Origin: Parvibaculum sp039680535
GTDB taxonomy: Bacteria; Pseudomonadota; Alphaproteobacteria; Parvibaculales; Parvibaculaceae
DNA length: 64,000 nucleotides
Direction: 5' to 3'
Assembly (NCBI RefSeq): GCF_039680535.1
Contig: NZ_JBDKSS010000011.1
Coordinates: 1-64,000, forward strand
Numbering within the stretch: the stretch's first letter is position 1; each line of letters opens with the position of its first letter. The position numbers and the translations under genes are program-made. The notes below the pieces were generated by a model that was given only the letters and a program-made list of their open reading frames with translations, was not told the origin of the DNA and did not search any database. Below, piece by piece: positions 1 to 8,418 of the stretch.

Positions 1-59
1 TTTCATACAAATTTAATGCCAACTGCTATCAGATGATGGCGAATGAGTGAGGACGTCCC

Positions 60-845
60 ATGCAAAGCCGCGCCGCAACAGAGGAGACCAGGTCCCATGA
101 GGGGCCGCGCCTCGTTGCGAGCAATCCCGGCCTCTCGGTCGAGAAGATCGGCAAGAGTTTCCGACGCCGTCCGGTTGTCCGCGGGGTAAGCTTCGATGTG
201 CACCGGGGCGAGGCCGTCGGCCTGCTCGGCCCCAATGGCGCGGGCAAAACAACTGTTTTCTACATGATCACCGGGCTCATCGCGCCGGATTACGGCACGA
301 TCTCGCTCGATGGCAGCGACATCACCAGCCTGCCCATGTATCGCCGGGCGCGGCTCGGCATCGGCTATCTGCCGCAGGAAGCCTCGATCTTTCGCGGTCT
401 GACCGTCGAACAGAATATCCGCGCCGTGCTCGAAGTGATCGAAAACGACCGCGACCGCCGCGAGGCGACGCTGGACGATCTGCTGGCCGAATTCTCGATC
501 ACCCATCTTCGGCGCACGCCTTCGGTGGCGCTGTCGGGCGGCGAAAGGCGGCGCGTGGAAATCGCGCGCGCGCTCGCGACACAGCCCTCCTTCATGCTGC
601 TCGACGAGCCTTTCGCTGGCATCGACCCGATCGCCATCGGCGACATTCGCGATCTCGTCGCGCATTTGAAGGATCGTGGCATCGGCGTTCTCATCACCGA
701 TCACAATGTGCGCGAGACGCTGGAACTGATCGACCGCGCCGTCATCATCCATGACGGCCATGTGCTGATGGAGGGCGAGCCCTCCGAAATCGTAGGTAAC
801 GAGGATGTCCGCCGTCTCTATCTCGGCGAACGTTTCTCTCTTTAG
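60..845 (+). CDS. lptB: LPS export ABC transporter ATP-binding protein LptB
   Basis: Cytoplasmic ATPase of the LptB2FGC complex that extracts lipopolysaccharide from the inner membrane. The 261-residue protein has Walker A GPNGAGKTT at residues 57-65, the Q-loop LPQEASIF typical of LptB, signature LSGGERRR, and Walker B LLDEPFAGID followed by the H-loop ITDHNVRE. The ATG follows TGAGGA at a normal distance. The N-terminus is about 20 residues longer than E. coli LptB, so an internal start is possible. It lies 30 bp ahead of rpoN, the usual alphaproteobacterial lptA-lptB-rpoN order; lptA would be just outside the window. Confidence 0.95.
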   Translation: MQSRAATEETRSHEGPRLVASNPGLSVEKIGKSFRRRPVVRGVSFDVHRGEAVGLLGPNGAGKTTVFYMITGLIAPDYGTISLDGSDITSLPMYRRARLGIGYLPQEASIFRGLTVEQNIRAVLEVIENDRDRREATLDDLLAEFSITHLRRTPSVALSGGERRRVEIARALATQPSFMLLDEPFAGIDPIAIGDIRDLVAHLKDRGIGVLITDHNVRETLELIDRAVIIHDGHVLMEGEPSEIVGNEDVRRLYLGERFSL

Positions 846-875
846 TGGCGTAACGGGCATGGGGCCGCATCAGAT

Positions 876-2417
876 ATGGCGCTAGGACCGCGGCTGGAAC
901 TCCGCCAGGGCCAGGCCCTGGTGATGACCCCGCAGTTGCAGCAGGCGATCAAGCTGTTGCAGCTGTCCAATCTCGAACTTGCCAACTATGTCGAGCAAGA
1001 ACTCGAACGCAATCCGCTGCTCGAAGCCAGTGTCGCCGAGCCAGAGATTGCCGAGCGCTCGGTCGATACGCGCGCCGAAAGCGAATTCGAGCCCGCGGCG
1101 ACAAGCGAAACCGCGCTGTCGCTGAGCGAGGACGGGCCGCTGCCCTCCCGCGAGGGCGATCTCGATACCGATTACGACAATGTCTATGCCGATGAGAGCC
1201 GCAGCGACGCCGCGAATGACGTGGCGGCGGAAACGCCAGGCATGCAGGGCTCGGACTGGCAGAACCTCCGCAATGGCGGCGGAGGCGGGGGCGGCGACGG
1301 CGAATTCGGCTTCGAGTCGACCCTGACGCGCGAGACAACGCTGTCCGAGCATCTGACCGAACAGCTCAACATGGCGATCAAGGATGAGCGCCTGCGCATG
1401 ATCGGCGCCTATCTGATCGATCAGGTGAACGAAACGGGCTACATCACGACCGACATCTCCGAGATTGCCGAACGTCTCGGCGCGCCGCTTGCGGATGTAG
1501 AAGCGGTGCTCGCAACGCTTCAGACCTTCGACCCGGCTGGCATCTGCGCGCGGAGCCTGAAGGAATGCCTCGCAATCCAGCTCAAGGAGCGCGATCGCCT
1601 CGATCCGACGATGCAGATATTCCTCGACCATCTCGAACTTTTCGCGCGGCGCGACTTCGATCTCTTGATGAAGCTCTGCAATGCCGACCGCGAGGATATC
1701 GCCAGCATGGTGGAGGACATACGCAGCTGCAATCCGAAGCCCGGCCTCGCCTTCGGCAACGAACCCGTGGTGCCGGTCATTCCGGATGTCTTCGTGCGCC
1801 AGCGCGCCGACGGAAGCTGGGCCATCGAACTCAATTCGGAGACGCTGCCCCGCGTGCTGGTGAACCAGCAATACTACGCCGAGGTAAGCAAGTTCTCGGC
1901 CGATCCCAAGGCCAAGTCCTACCTGTCGGAATGCCTCAACAACGCGAACTGGCTCGTCAAAAGCCTCGACCAGCGCGCCCGCACCATACTCAAGGTCGCC
2001 TCCGAAATCGTCCGCCAGCAGGACGCCTTCCTTGTGCATGGCATCCAGTATCTCCGGCCGCTCAATCTGAAGACGGTCGCCGACGCGATCTCCATGCACG
2101 AGTCGACCGTCTCCCGCGTGACCGCGAACAAGTACATCGCAACGCCGCGCGGCATATTCGAGATGAAATATTTCTTCACCTCGTCGATCGCGTCGAGCGA
2201 GGGCGGCGAAGCGCATTCCGCCGAAGCGGTGCGCCACCGCATCAAGGAACTGATCGAGGCGGAGCTGCCCGATGCCGTTCTCTCCGACGACAACATCGTC
2301 GAGATCCTGAAAAAGTCGGGTATCGACATTGCCCGCCGTACGGTCGCAAAGTATCGGGAAGCCATGAACATCCCCTCCTCGGTTCAGCGCCGAAGGGACA
2401 AGAAGGTCTATGCCTGA
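876..2417 (+). CDS. rpoN: RNA polymerase sigma-54 factor RpoN
   Basis: Sigma factor for -24/-12 promoters that need enhancer-binding activators (nitrogen assimilation and others). The 513-residue protein has the Gln/Leu-rich region I at the N-terminus (RQGQALVMTPQLQQAIKLLQLS), an acidic and glycine-rich region II around residues 60-150, the core-binding domain, a helix-turn-helix, and the diagnostic RpoN box ARRTVAKYRE at residues 486-495. Region II carries a run of seven glycines, a low-complexity linker. It follows lptB and precedes hpf and ptsN, the standard order in this class. No terminator was seen directly after it. Confidence 0.97.
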   Translation: MALGPRLELRQGQALVMTPQLQQAIKLLQLSNLELANYVEQELERNPLLEASVAEPEIAERSVDTRAESEFEPAATSETALSLSEDGPLPSREGDLDTDYDNVYADESRSDAANDVAAETPGMQGSDWQNLRNGGGGGGGDGEFGFESTLTRETTLSEHLTEQLNMAIKDERLRMIGAYLIDQVNETGYITTDISEIAERLGAPLADVEAVLATLQTFDPAGICARSLKECLAIQLKERDRLDPTMQIFLDHLELFARRDFDLLMKLCNADREDIASMVEDIRSCNPKPGLAFGNEPVVPVIPDVFVRQRADGSWAIELNSETLPRVLVNQQYYAEVSKFSADPKAKSYLSECLNNANWLVKSLDQRARTILKVASEIVRQQDAFLVHGIQYLRPLNLKTVADAISMHESTVSRVTANKYIATPRGIFEMKYFFTSSIASSEGGEAHSAEAVRHRIKELIEAELPDAVLSDDNIVEILKKSGIDIARRTVAKYREAMNIPSSVQRRRDKKVYA

Positions 2418-2501
2418 TCTCGGCGATAGGGATTTCAAACCCCTGTGGAATAGAGATAAGTCTATGAAGATAAAGGCATTTACTACTCCGGAAGGAGCCG
2501 G

Positions 2502-2530
2502 TTGACACCCCCGGAACAGGCCACTAGTTT
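2502..2530 (+). promoter_or_regulatory. Putative sigma-70 promoter for hpf
   Basis: TTGACA at 2502-2507, a 17-bp spacer and TAGTTT at 2525-2530 form a near-consensus promoter about 180 bp upstream of hpf. The long leader that follows contains a small hairpin (GGCTC/GAGCC near 2650-2670). This would give hpf-ptsN a promoter independent of rpoN. Confidence 0.5.
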
Positions 2531-2709
2531 GCCACGCGCTCAACGCTCCCCCTGGGTAAACCGAGGGATTGTACAGGGGACGATGGTGGTTGAGGCGCCG
2601 ATGCAACAAGACGCGGCAGCCGGACCGAGGTACAGAGGTTGGTACGTCAAAGGCTCAATCGATAAGAGCCGTCCCATAGTCAGCGCGACGTGACCCGGAA
2701 AGGTCTCCC

Positions 2710-3288
2710 ATGCAAGTTCAGGTCAGCGGTCATCATCTCGACGTTGGAGATGCACTCCGCACCCATGTCACGGAACGTCTCGAACAGAGCGTCGGGAAAT
2801 ATTTCGACAAGCCCATCCACGGGCATGTCATCTTCTCCAAAGACGGCTTCGAATATCGCGCCGATTGTTCGGTGCATCTGAACTCGGGCATGCACATCAA
2901 TACGCAGGGCCGCGCGACGGACCCCTATGCGTCGTTCGATGGCGCGGTCGACAAGCTCGACAAGCGCCTGCGCCGCTACAAGAGCCGCCTGAAGAGCCAC
3001 GCCAAGGACAAGCAGGCGCTGCCGGTCGAATCCGCCCGCTCCTTCATCATCGAAGCAAGCGATGAGCACGAAGAAGTGCCAGCCGACGCCCAGCCGGTGA
3101 TCATCGCCGAAGGCACCACATCGATCCCGCGCCTGAGCGTGGGCGACGCAGTGATGCAGATGGACCTCATCGACGCAAAGTTCGTAGTGTTCCGCAATGG
3201 CGCGACCGGGGGACTGAACGTCGTCTATCGGCGCGAGGATGGGAACATCGGCTGGATCGACGCTGGCACCGATTCTGCAAAGCCATGA
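2710..3288 (+). CDS. hpf: Long-form ribosome hibernation promoting factor
   Basis: Binds the small ribosomal subunit in stationary phase and drives formation of inactive 100S dimers. At 192 residues it is the long form: an N-terminal S30AE/sigma-54 modulation domain (about residues 1-100, MQVQVSGHHLDVGDALRTHV) and a C-terminal dimerisation domain (about 130-187, ending in NVVYRREDGNIGWID). The ATG follows GGAAAGG. It sits between rpoN and ptsN as in most Proteobacteria; the old name sigma-54 modulation protein comes from this location. Confidence 0.95.
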   Translation: MQVQVSGHHLDVGDALRTHVTERLEQSVGKYFDKPIHGHVIFSKDGFEYRADCSVHLNSGMHINTQGRATDPYASFDGAVDKLDKRLRRYKSRLKSHAKDKQALPVESARSFIIEASDEHEEVPADAQPVIIAEGTTSIPRLSVGDAVMQMDLIDAKFVVFRNGATGGLNVVYRREDGNIGWIDAGTDSAKP

Positions 3289-3370
3289 CCTGCAAGTCGG
3301 CGATGCCGGACCGGAGCGCCGCATTCGTGGTGTGTCGGGGTTGAGTAGAAACGCAAGACAGGACCAGACC

Positions 3371-3835
3371 ATGGAGCTTGAAGATCTGGTGTCACCGGAG
3401 GGGGTCATCGCCCACCTCAAGGTCACCAGCAAAAAACAAGCACTGCAGGAACTATCCGCGCGCGCCGCTGCGCTGACGGGCCTGTCGGAGCGCACGATTT
3501 TCGAGACGCTGCTTGAGCGCGAGCGCCTCGGCTCGACGGGTGTCGGCCAGGGCATTGCCATTCCTCATGGCAAACTCGCCCAGCTGTCGCGCCTCTATGG
3601 GCTTTTCGCGCGGCTTGAAACGCCCATCGACTTCGAATCGGTGGACGACCAGCCGGTCGATCTCGTCTTCCTGCTGCTCGCGCCTGAAACGGCAGGCGCA
3701 GACCATCTGAAGGCGCTGGCGCGCATCTCACGCCTGCTGCGCAATCCGGCCGTGGTCGAAAAGCTCCGGGCAAGCAACGATCCCGCCGCCCTCTTCGCAA
3801 TCCTCACGGAACCGGCGGCCACTCACGCGGCCTGA
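3371..3835 (+). CDS. ptsN: Nitrogen PTS EIIA component PtsN
   Basis: Terminal phosphoacceptor of the nitrogen-related phosphotransferase system, a regulator of potassium, carbon and nitrogen responses rather than a sugar transporter. The 154-residue protein begins at the ATG at 3371 (MELEDLVSPEG), the normal EIIA-Ntr length. The phospho-accepting histidine is His66 in GIAIPHGK. An in-frame upstream extension reaches back into hpf but is not family-like. An HPr and an EIIA(Man) are encoded near the right end of the window, so most of the cytoplasmic phosphorelay lies in this region. A strong terminator follows. Confidence 0.95.
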   Translation: MELEDLVSPEGVIAHLKVTSKKQALQELSARAAALTGLSERTIFETLLERERLGSTGVGQGIAIPHGKLAQLSRLYGLFARLETPIDFESVDDQPVDLVFLLLAPETAGADHLKALARISRLLRNPAVVEKLRASNDPAALFAILTEPAATHAA

Positions 3836-3852
3836 CGCGCGAAGCAGAAACA

Positions 3853-3882
3853 AAAAGCCCCGGTGGAAACACCGGGGCTTTT
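3853..3882. terminator. Bidirectional rho-independent terminator
   Basis: A perfect 13-bp stem (AAAAGCCCCGGTG / CACCGGGGCTTTT) with a GAAA tetraloop. A-rich and T-rich flanks on the two sides let it serve both ptsN (plus) and the converging DUF1150 gene (minus). Confidence 0.9.
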
Positions 3883-3908
3883 GCTGTCTGGCCTGTCTTG
3901 CAGCCCCA

Positions 3909-4208
3909 TCAATGAACGCTAAGGGGCTCCAGATCGTACTGACGCGCGCCTGCAAAAGCGGCTTCGCGGTTATCGAGGACGGCCATGCGATCGCCATTCG
4001 CAGCATGGACGGCGTAGAGCTTGGTGTCCGCCGGCACGCCGATTTCGGAACCGAGATCGCCCGCAAGCTCCCCGGCGAGCACTTCGCGCACATAAACGAT
4101 ATTCGGCATGCCGACATTGGCGAAGACTTCCGGCGTCAGATGGCGCAGATCCTGCGTGCCCCATCCGCTCGGGCCTTCCAATTCGAATTCTTCCTTGTCG
4201 TTACGCAT
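3909..4208 (-). CDS. DUF1150 family protein
   Basis: A 99-residue soluble protein of unknown function. The sequence, with LTPEVFANVGMPNIVYVREV near the N-terminus and a C-terminal VHAANGDRMAVLDNREAAF, matches what I remember of the DUF1150 family, which is largely confined to alphaproteobacteria and usually sits beside an Hsp20 gene. Here it is 56 bp downstream of such a gene on the same strand and probably co-transcribed, which suggests a heat- or stress-related role. No catalytic motif, signal peptide or membrane segment is visible. Confidence 0.8.
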   Translation of the reverse strand: MRNDKEEFELEGPSGWGTQDLRHLTPEVFANVGMPNIVYVREVLAGELAGDLGSEIGVPADTKLYAVHAANGDRMAVLDNREAAFAGARQYDLEPLSVH

Positions 4209-4264
4209 TTTACGCTCCTTTCGCGCCGTCCCTCTGCTGAGGCAACGGACGTCACTGGTCGTCT

Positions 4265-4714
4265 TTACGTAGCCGGGGCGGACGATACGCCCCCTTCGAT
4301 TTCAATCTGGCGCACGAGCTTCGACGGCTCGGGCCTTATGAGGTCAATGGAGAGCAGGCCATTGTCGAGCCTCGCCTCACCCACATCGATTCCCTCGGCC
4401 AGGACGAACGCGCGCTGGAACTGCCGTGCGGCAATGCCGCGATAGAGATAGACGCGCTCTTCGTCCTCGCGCTTGCGTCCGCGAATGACGAGTTGATTGT
4501 CCTCGACGGTGACCGAAAGCTCATCGCGGGCAAAGCCGGCGACCGCCAGCGTGATGCGCAGCGCCCTTCTGGGCGTCTCGCCCTCGTTCCGCGTCACATC
4601 CTCCACATTGTAGGGAGGATAGCCGTCAGACCCTTTGGCGACCTGTTCGAGCAGTCGTTCCATCTCGTCAAAGCCGAGCAGGAACGGGCTGTTGAACTGC
4701 ACCATGCGCGTCAT
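4265..4714 (-). CDS. Small heat-shock protein, Hsp20/IbpA family
   Basis: ATP-independent holdase chaperone that keeps unfolded proteins soluble. The 149-residue protein has a short N-terminal arm (MTRMVQFNSPFLLGFDEMERLL), the alpha-crystallin domain at about residues 35-130 (YNVEDVTR...LRITLAVAGF...LVIRGRK) and the conserved NGLLSIDL strand. The chosen ATG at 4714 has AAAGGG upstream; a longer frame starts 10 codons earlier. A heat-shock-type promoter candidate lies about 75-105 bp upstream. Confidence 0.92.
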   Translation of the reverse strand: MTRMVQFNSPFLLGFDEMERLLEQVAKGSDGYPPYNVEDVTRNEGETPRRALRITLAVAGFARDELSVTVEDNQLVIRGRKREDEERVYLYRGIAARQFQRAFVLAEGIDVGEARLDNGLLSIDLIRPEPSKLVRQIEIEGGVSSAPAT

Positions 4715-4789
4715 CACCAAACCCTTTCGCCAAAGCCCTTTCAAAGCGACCCGGTTACACGCGGCCCGCTACGGCACCGCTTGTGCTCA

Positions 4790-4818
4790 ATGTGGGGATT
4801 AGATGGCCCCGTTGCAAG
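4790..4818 (-). promoter_or_regulatory. Candidate RpoH (heat-shock) promoter for hsp20
   Basis: On the minus strand CTTGCA (4813-4818), a 17-bp spacer and CCACAT (4790-4795) resemble the alphaproteobacterial sigma-32 pattern CTTG...CCAT-T. The element lies about 75 bp upstream of the hsp20 start. The match is partial and the call rests on gene context. Confidence 0.35.
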
Positions 4819-5004
4819 CGGCTCACGCCAGCCGCGGCGTCAACGCCCTTCCACGAAATTAAATGCTTATATTCACTGGGAAATCTTCACCGTCGGGGTT
4901 GAATTCGAAGCGGCAATGCCGATTAAGGTAAGGAGGGAGGAACCTGAGGGCCGCGCATCCCGTTTAAGAGGCGGGGCTGCCCTCGCGAACCGAAAGGTCA
5001 TGCA

Positions 5005-5622
5005 ATGATCGAACTGCCTCCCCTTCCCTATGCGCCTGATGCGCTCGCGCCGCATATCTCCGCCGAAACGCTCGGCTTTCATCATGGCAAGCACCACAAG
5101 ACCTATGTCGACACGGCGAACCGCCTGATTCAGGGCACGGATTACGAAAAACTCCCGCTCGAGGAGATCATCAGAAAGTCGGCCGGAAAGCCCGACGACA
5201 AGAAGATCTTCAACAACGCGGCCCAGATCTGGAACCACACCTTCTACTGGCACTCGATGGCGCCGCGAGGCGGCGGGAAGCCCGACGGCAAGCTTGCAGA
5301 GAAGATCAATCAGGATTTCGGCAGCCTCGAAAAATTCATTGAGGCCTTCAGCGCAGCAGGAACGGGCCAGTTCGGCTCCGGCTGGGTTTGGCTGACGCTG
5401 GCGAAAGGCAAGCTCAAGATTCTCGCGACGGCAAATGCCGACAATCCGCTGACGCATGGCGAAGTTGCGCTGCTCGTCTCGGATGTATGGGAGCATGCCT
5501 ATTATCTCGACTATCAGAACCGCCGCGCGGATTACCTCGCGACCTTCCTCGACAAGCTCGTGAACTGGAAATTCGCCGAAGAGAATCTCGTTCGTGCGGG
5601 CGACGCGGCCAAAGCCGCCTAA
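5005..5622 (+). CDS. sodB: Iron-type superoxide dismutase
   Basis: Converts superoxide to hydrogen peroxide and oxygen. The 205-residue protein has the N-terminal metal ligand His27 (GFHHGKHH), the second helix AAQIWNHTFYW, the GSGWVWL segment and the metal-binding signature DVWEHAYY. AAQIWNHTFYW and the glutamine in GQFGSGW fit iron-type enzymes, though metal preference cannot be fixed from sequence. The ATG at 5005 follows GAAAGG; an overlapping ATG five bases earlier is out of frame. No signal peptide, so cytoplasmic. Divergent from hsp20; a terminator follows. Confidence 0.95.
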   Translation: MIELPPLPYAPDALAPHISAETLGFHHGKHHKTYVDTANRLIQGTDYEKLPLEEIIRKSAGKPDDKKIFNNAAQIWNHTFYWHSMAPRGGGKPDGKLAEKINQDFGSLEKFIEAFSAAGTGQFGSGWVWLTLAKGKLKILATANADNPLTHGEVALLVSDVWEHAYYLDYQNRRADYLATFLDKLVNWKFAEENLVRAGDAAKAA

Positions 5623-5641
5623 CGCCGGACGAAAAGCGGAC

Positions 5642-5670
5642 GGCCGGCTTCCTGGGAAGCCGGCCCTTTT
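5642..5670 (+). terminator. Rho-independent terminator of sodB
   Basis: Stem GGCCGGCTTC (5642-5651) / GAAGCCGGCC (5656-5665) with a CTGG loop, followed by CTTTT. Confidence 0.85.
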
Positions 5671-5780
5671 GCGTCACCATGCCTCAGCCATCGGGTCAGA
5701 CGGCGACCACGTGTCGCGTTCCGAAGAGACCCTGACCGGCGCAGCCTTGCGGCAACAAGAAATTCAAGAAAGTGGCCGCA

Positions 5781-6944
5781 ATGGAGGAGGATGAGGGATT
5801 TCTCGCGGAGATACGCACCTTTCTCGCCGAGAAACTGACCCCCGACCTGCGCGCCGCCGGGCGCCGTACGGTCGGCACGCATTCGCAGATCGAGGCCTGC
5901 CGCATCTGGCACCGCCGCCTCCATGAGCGCGGCTGGATTGCGCCCGCATGGCCCGTCGCACATGGCGGCACGGGATGGACGGCACGACAGCGCTTCCTCT
6001 TCGATCAGGAATGCGCGGCCAATGATGCGCCGATCCTCTTTGCCACAGGAATGCGCAGCCTCGGTCCGCTGCTGATCGCGGCGGGAACGCAGGAACAACG
6101 CGAGCGCTACCTCAAGCCGATCCTCACCGGCGACGATCTCTGGTGTCAGGGATTTTCCGAACCGGGCGCAGGCTCCGACCTTGCGGCGATCAAGACACGC
6201 GCCGAGGCGGATGGCGATCATTACATAGTCAACGGCTCGAAGATCTGGACCACCGGCGCGCACCACGCGAACCGCATGTTCGCACTGATGCGCACATCGC
6301 AAGGCGCGCGGCCGCAGGAAGGCATCACCTTTCTTCTCATCGACATGGACACGCCCGGGATAAAGGTCGAGCCCATCATCGGCTTCGACGGCGAACACGA
6401 ATTCAACCAGGTCTTTTTCGACGATGTGCGCGTGCCCATGGCGAGCCGCGTCGGCGCGGAAGGTGACGGCTGGTCCGTCGCCAAGCAGCTCATGCGCTTT
6501 GCGCGATCGAACAACACGACGAGCGGCTTGCTGCGCCGCGCCTTCCGGGGCGTGGAACGCCTGATCGCGCTCGATCGCGACTTGCCCGACGAGATCTGCC
6601 TTCGCCGCGGCGCCGTCGAAATCGACATTCGCAGTTTCGAGAGCTTCGAATTGCGGCTGCTGACCGAAGGACGGCTTTCCGGCGACGACGAGATCGCCTC
6701 CTCGCTGATGAAATCCATGGCGAGCGAGCTGCATCAACGCATCACCGAACTCGGGATCGAGGCGGCGGGCCCCTATGGCGCCGTGGCGGGACATCTCAAC
6801 GGCAATGCGTCGCCGCTTGCCGACGAGGCGGCTCATGCGACCCGCAAATATTTCAGCACTCGTGCGGCAAGCATCTATTCGGGCACCAACGAAACGCACC
6901 GGAACATCATCGCGCGCTCGCTCATCGACCTGCGCTCGGCCTGA
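5781..6944 (+). CDS. Acyl-CoA dehydrogenase family flavoprotein
   Basis: Predicted FAD-dependent alpha,beta-dehydrogenation of an acyl-CoA. The protein (387 residues from the ATG at 5781, or 390 from the GTG at 5772) has the N-terminal helical domain, the FAD-binding QGFSEPGAGSDLA and SKIWTTGAHHANRMF motifs in the middle beta domain, and the C-terminal helical domain with YSGTNETHRNIIAR. Where many family members have a catalytic Glu (YEGT) this one has Ser (YSGT). That is common in a large subgroup that uses another Glu, so the substrate cannot be named. It is a single-gene unit between two terminators. Confidence 0.9.
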   Translation: MEEDEGFLAEIRTFLAEKLTPDLRAAGRRTVGTHSQIEACRIWHRRLHERGWIAPAWPVAHGGTGWTARQRFLFDQECAANDAPILFATGMRSLGPLLIAAGTQEQRERYLKPILTGDDLWCQGFSEPGAGSDLAAIKTRAEADGDHYIVNGSKIWTTGAHHANRMFALMRTSQGARPQEGITFLLIDMDTPGIKVEPIIGFDGEHEFNQVFFDDVRVPMASRVGAEGDGWSVAKQLMRFARSNNTTSGLLRRAFRGVERLIALDRDLPDEICLRRGAVEIDIRSFESFELRLLTEGRLSGDDEIASSLMKSMASELHQRITELGIEAAGPYGAVAGHLNGNASPLADEAAHATRKYFSTRAASIYSGTNETHRNIIARSLIDLRSA

Positions 6945-6963
6945 AGCGAAGCGGCAGACATGG

Positions 6964-6997
6964 AAAAGGGCCGGCGCTCGTCGCAACCGGCCCTTTT
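6964..6997. terminator. Bidirectional rho-independent terminator
   Basis: Stem AAAAGGGCCGG (6964-6974) / CCGGCCCTTTT (6987-6997) with a 12-nt loop, between the plus-strand acyl-CoA dehydrogenase and the minus-strand 45-codon gene that converges on it. Confidence 0.88.
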
Positions 6998-7012
6998 CAT
7001 CATTGGTGGAGA

Positions 7013-7150
7013 TTACTTGCGGCCCTTCGGCGCGCCGGCCGTCTTGCTGCCGGTCGCGTTCGCGAAGGGGGAAACCGTCACTTCGACCTTCTTCTTGTCC
7101 TGCTTCGGCTTCTTCGCTTCTCTGTTGCTCTTCTTCTGACCCTTGGCCAA
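7013..7150 (-). CDS. Short Lys-rich conserved protein, TTG start
   Basis: A 45-residue basic protein that begins MAKGQKKSNREAKKPKQ and ends APKGRK. It starts with TTG (7148-7150, read on the minus strand), preceded by AGGAG with four bases between the AGGAGAT box and the start. I recall similar MAKGQ-x-SNRE-x-KKPK microproteins, annotated as hypothetical, in many alphaproteobacteria. Almost half of the residues are Lys, Arg or polar, with no membrane segment, so a nucleic-acid or ribosome partner is possible but unproven. It ends at a shared terminator. Confidence 0.7.
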   Translation of the reverse strand: MAKGQKKSNREAKKPKQDKKKVEVTVSPFANATGSKTAGAPKGRK

Positions 7151-7399
7151 TTTGATCTCCTGTCGGGCGGCGCGGAGGCGCCTGCCTCTAAGTTTCGAGC
7201 CTATCGCGCTTCATGCCGCGAAGCTCCGATAATCGGCGGCGTTCCGCCATCGGGGGGTGGGCCGGGAAGATAAATCTTGCGCTTTTGGCCCCCGGGGCTC
7301 ATTCATAGCCGCAAAGCGGGCTCGCGAACGCCGCCCGCGCCCTTTCCCAGATCGCCCCCAGATGCTGCACATCGGAGCGAAAAGCCTCGGTGAGAGTAC

Positions 7400-7588
7400 A
7401 TGCAGAACCACAAGTTCAAGGTCGGCGAGACGGTCGAATTCCTCGCCGGCGCTTCCTATCTCGCCAAGACGCGCGGCCATTACGTTGTCGTCCGTCTCCT
7501 GCCCTCCGAAGGCAACGGCTTCCAGTATCGCGTGAAGAATGTCGCCGACGGGCATGAGCGCATCGTGCGCGAAGGCCAGATCGAGTAA
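7400..7588 (+). CDS. Small conserved hypothetical protein (62 aa)
   Basis: A 62-residue soluble protein of unknown function. The pattern FKVGETVEF...YVVVRLLPSEGNGFQYRVKNVADGHERIVRE matches a short protein I recall from Rhizobiales, with a conserved RLLP...QYR-K...HER core that suggests a small beta-barrel fold. The start is preceded by GGTGAGA. No partner is suggested by the neighbours. The 249 bp between it and the 45-codon gene on the other strand show nothing else recognisable. Confidence 0.65.
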   Translation: MQNHKFKVGETVEFLAGASYLAKTRGHYVVVRLLPSEGNGFQYRVKNVADGHERIVREGQIE

Positions 7589-7740
7589 GCGCGGCGGTTT
7601 GTCTCAACCACCCCGAAGCCTGCGACGCATTGGCGCCGTTCACTGACAATGTGACACATGGCCCGTGTAGAATCCGGGACTTAGCATCCGCCCCAGATGG
7701 GGGAGAAACCCGACGCACTAGCCGGGAGAGGATGCGAGCC

Positions 7741-8418
7741 ATGATCCAGTACGCGGCCGTTGAAACGGCAAAGGTCGAGCAGGAGCCCTATCCGCATTTC
7801 GTCGTGCCGAATTTCCTCGGGCCCGACAATCTCAGGAAGGTCATTCGCGACTTTCCCGATCTCGATATGGCGGGCCTCTTCCTGCCGGAAGCGACGCATT
7901 ACGGCCCCGTTTTCGAAAAACTCCTCGCGGAACTCGCCGGGCCGAAGCTCCGCGCCATGGTTTCCGAAAAACTCGACGTCGATCTGAGCGGGCGGCCCGC
8001 GCTCATCACGCTCAGAAGCTGCTGCCAGGCGGGCGACGGGCAGATCCACGCGGATTCGAAATTCAAGCTCGCGACACTTCTGCTTTATCTCAATGAGCCC
8101 TGGGCGCCAAAGGGCGGACGGCTGCGCGTGCTTCGTTCCTCGACAGACATGAACGACTATGCCGCCGAAGTGCCGCCCGAGGGCGGCACGCTCTTCGCCT
8201 TCAAGGTGCAGCCGAATTCATGGCATGGGCATGAGCCCTTTGTCGGCCCCCGGCGTTACGTGATGCTCAATTATTGCCGCGACGAGGACGTGATGATGCG
8301 CGAGGCGGCGCGGCATCGTCTTTCGGGCCGCGTGAAGAAATTCAAGCGTCTCTTCGGTGTGGGCAAGATACCGGCGGCACATGTGCGGGCGCCGCAAGAT
8401 GGAACGGGACTGAGATGA
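7741..8418 (+). CDS. 2-oxoglutarate/Fe(II)-dependent oxygenase, first of a pair
   Basis: A predicted 225-residue hydroxylase of the prolyl-4-hydroxylase-like fold. The iron-binding triad is visible as His103-Ala-Asp105 (QIHADSKFK) and a distal His at 162 or 164 (NSWHGHEPF), with Arg171/172 (PRRY) as the likely 2-oxoglutarate anchor. The ATG at 7741 has GAGAGG nine bases upstream and is preferred to longer in-frame starts. Its stop overlaps the start of a second oxygenase (ATGA), so the two are translationally coupled. The substrate is unknown; protein side chains, lipids or small molecules are all possible. Confidence 0.8.
   Translation: MIQYAAVETAKVEQEPYPHFVVPNFLGPDNLRKVIRDFPDLDMAGLFLPEATHYGPVFEKLLAELAGPKLRAMVSEKLDVDLSGRPALITLRSCCQAGDGQIHADSKFKLATLLLYLNEPWAPKGGRLRVLRSSTDMNDYAAEVPPEGGTLFAFKVQPNSWHGHEPFVGPRRYVMLNYCRDEDVMMREAARHRLSGRVKKFKRLFGVGKIPAAHVRAPQDGTGLR

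Noticed and set aside
1..50. Possible last codons of lptA
   Set aside because: One frame ends in TGA at 48-50, but only 15 codons are visible and none is diagnostic; another frame stops at 34-36.
5781..6944. Inactive acyl-CoA dehydrogenase because YEGT reads YSGT
   Set aside because: Many active family members carry YSGT and use a different Glu, so the change alone does not show loss of function.
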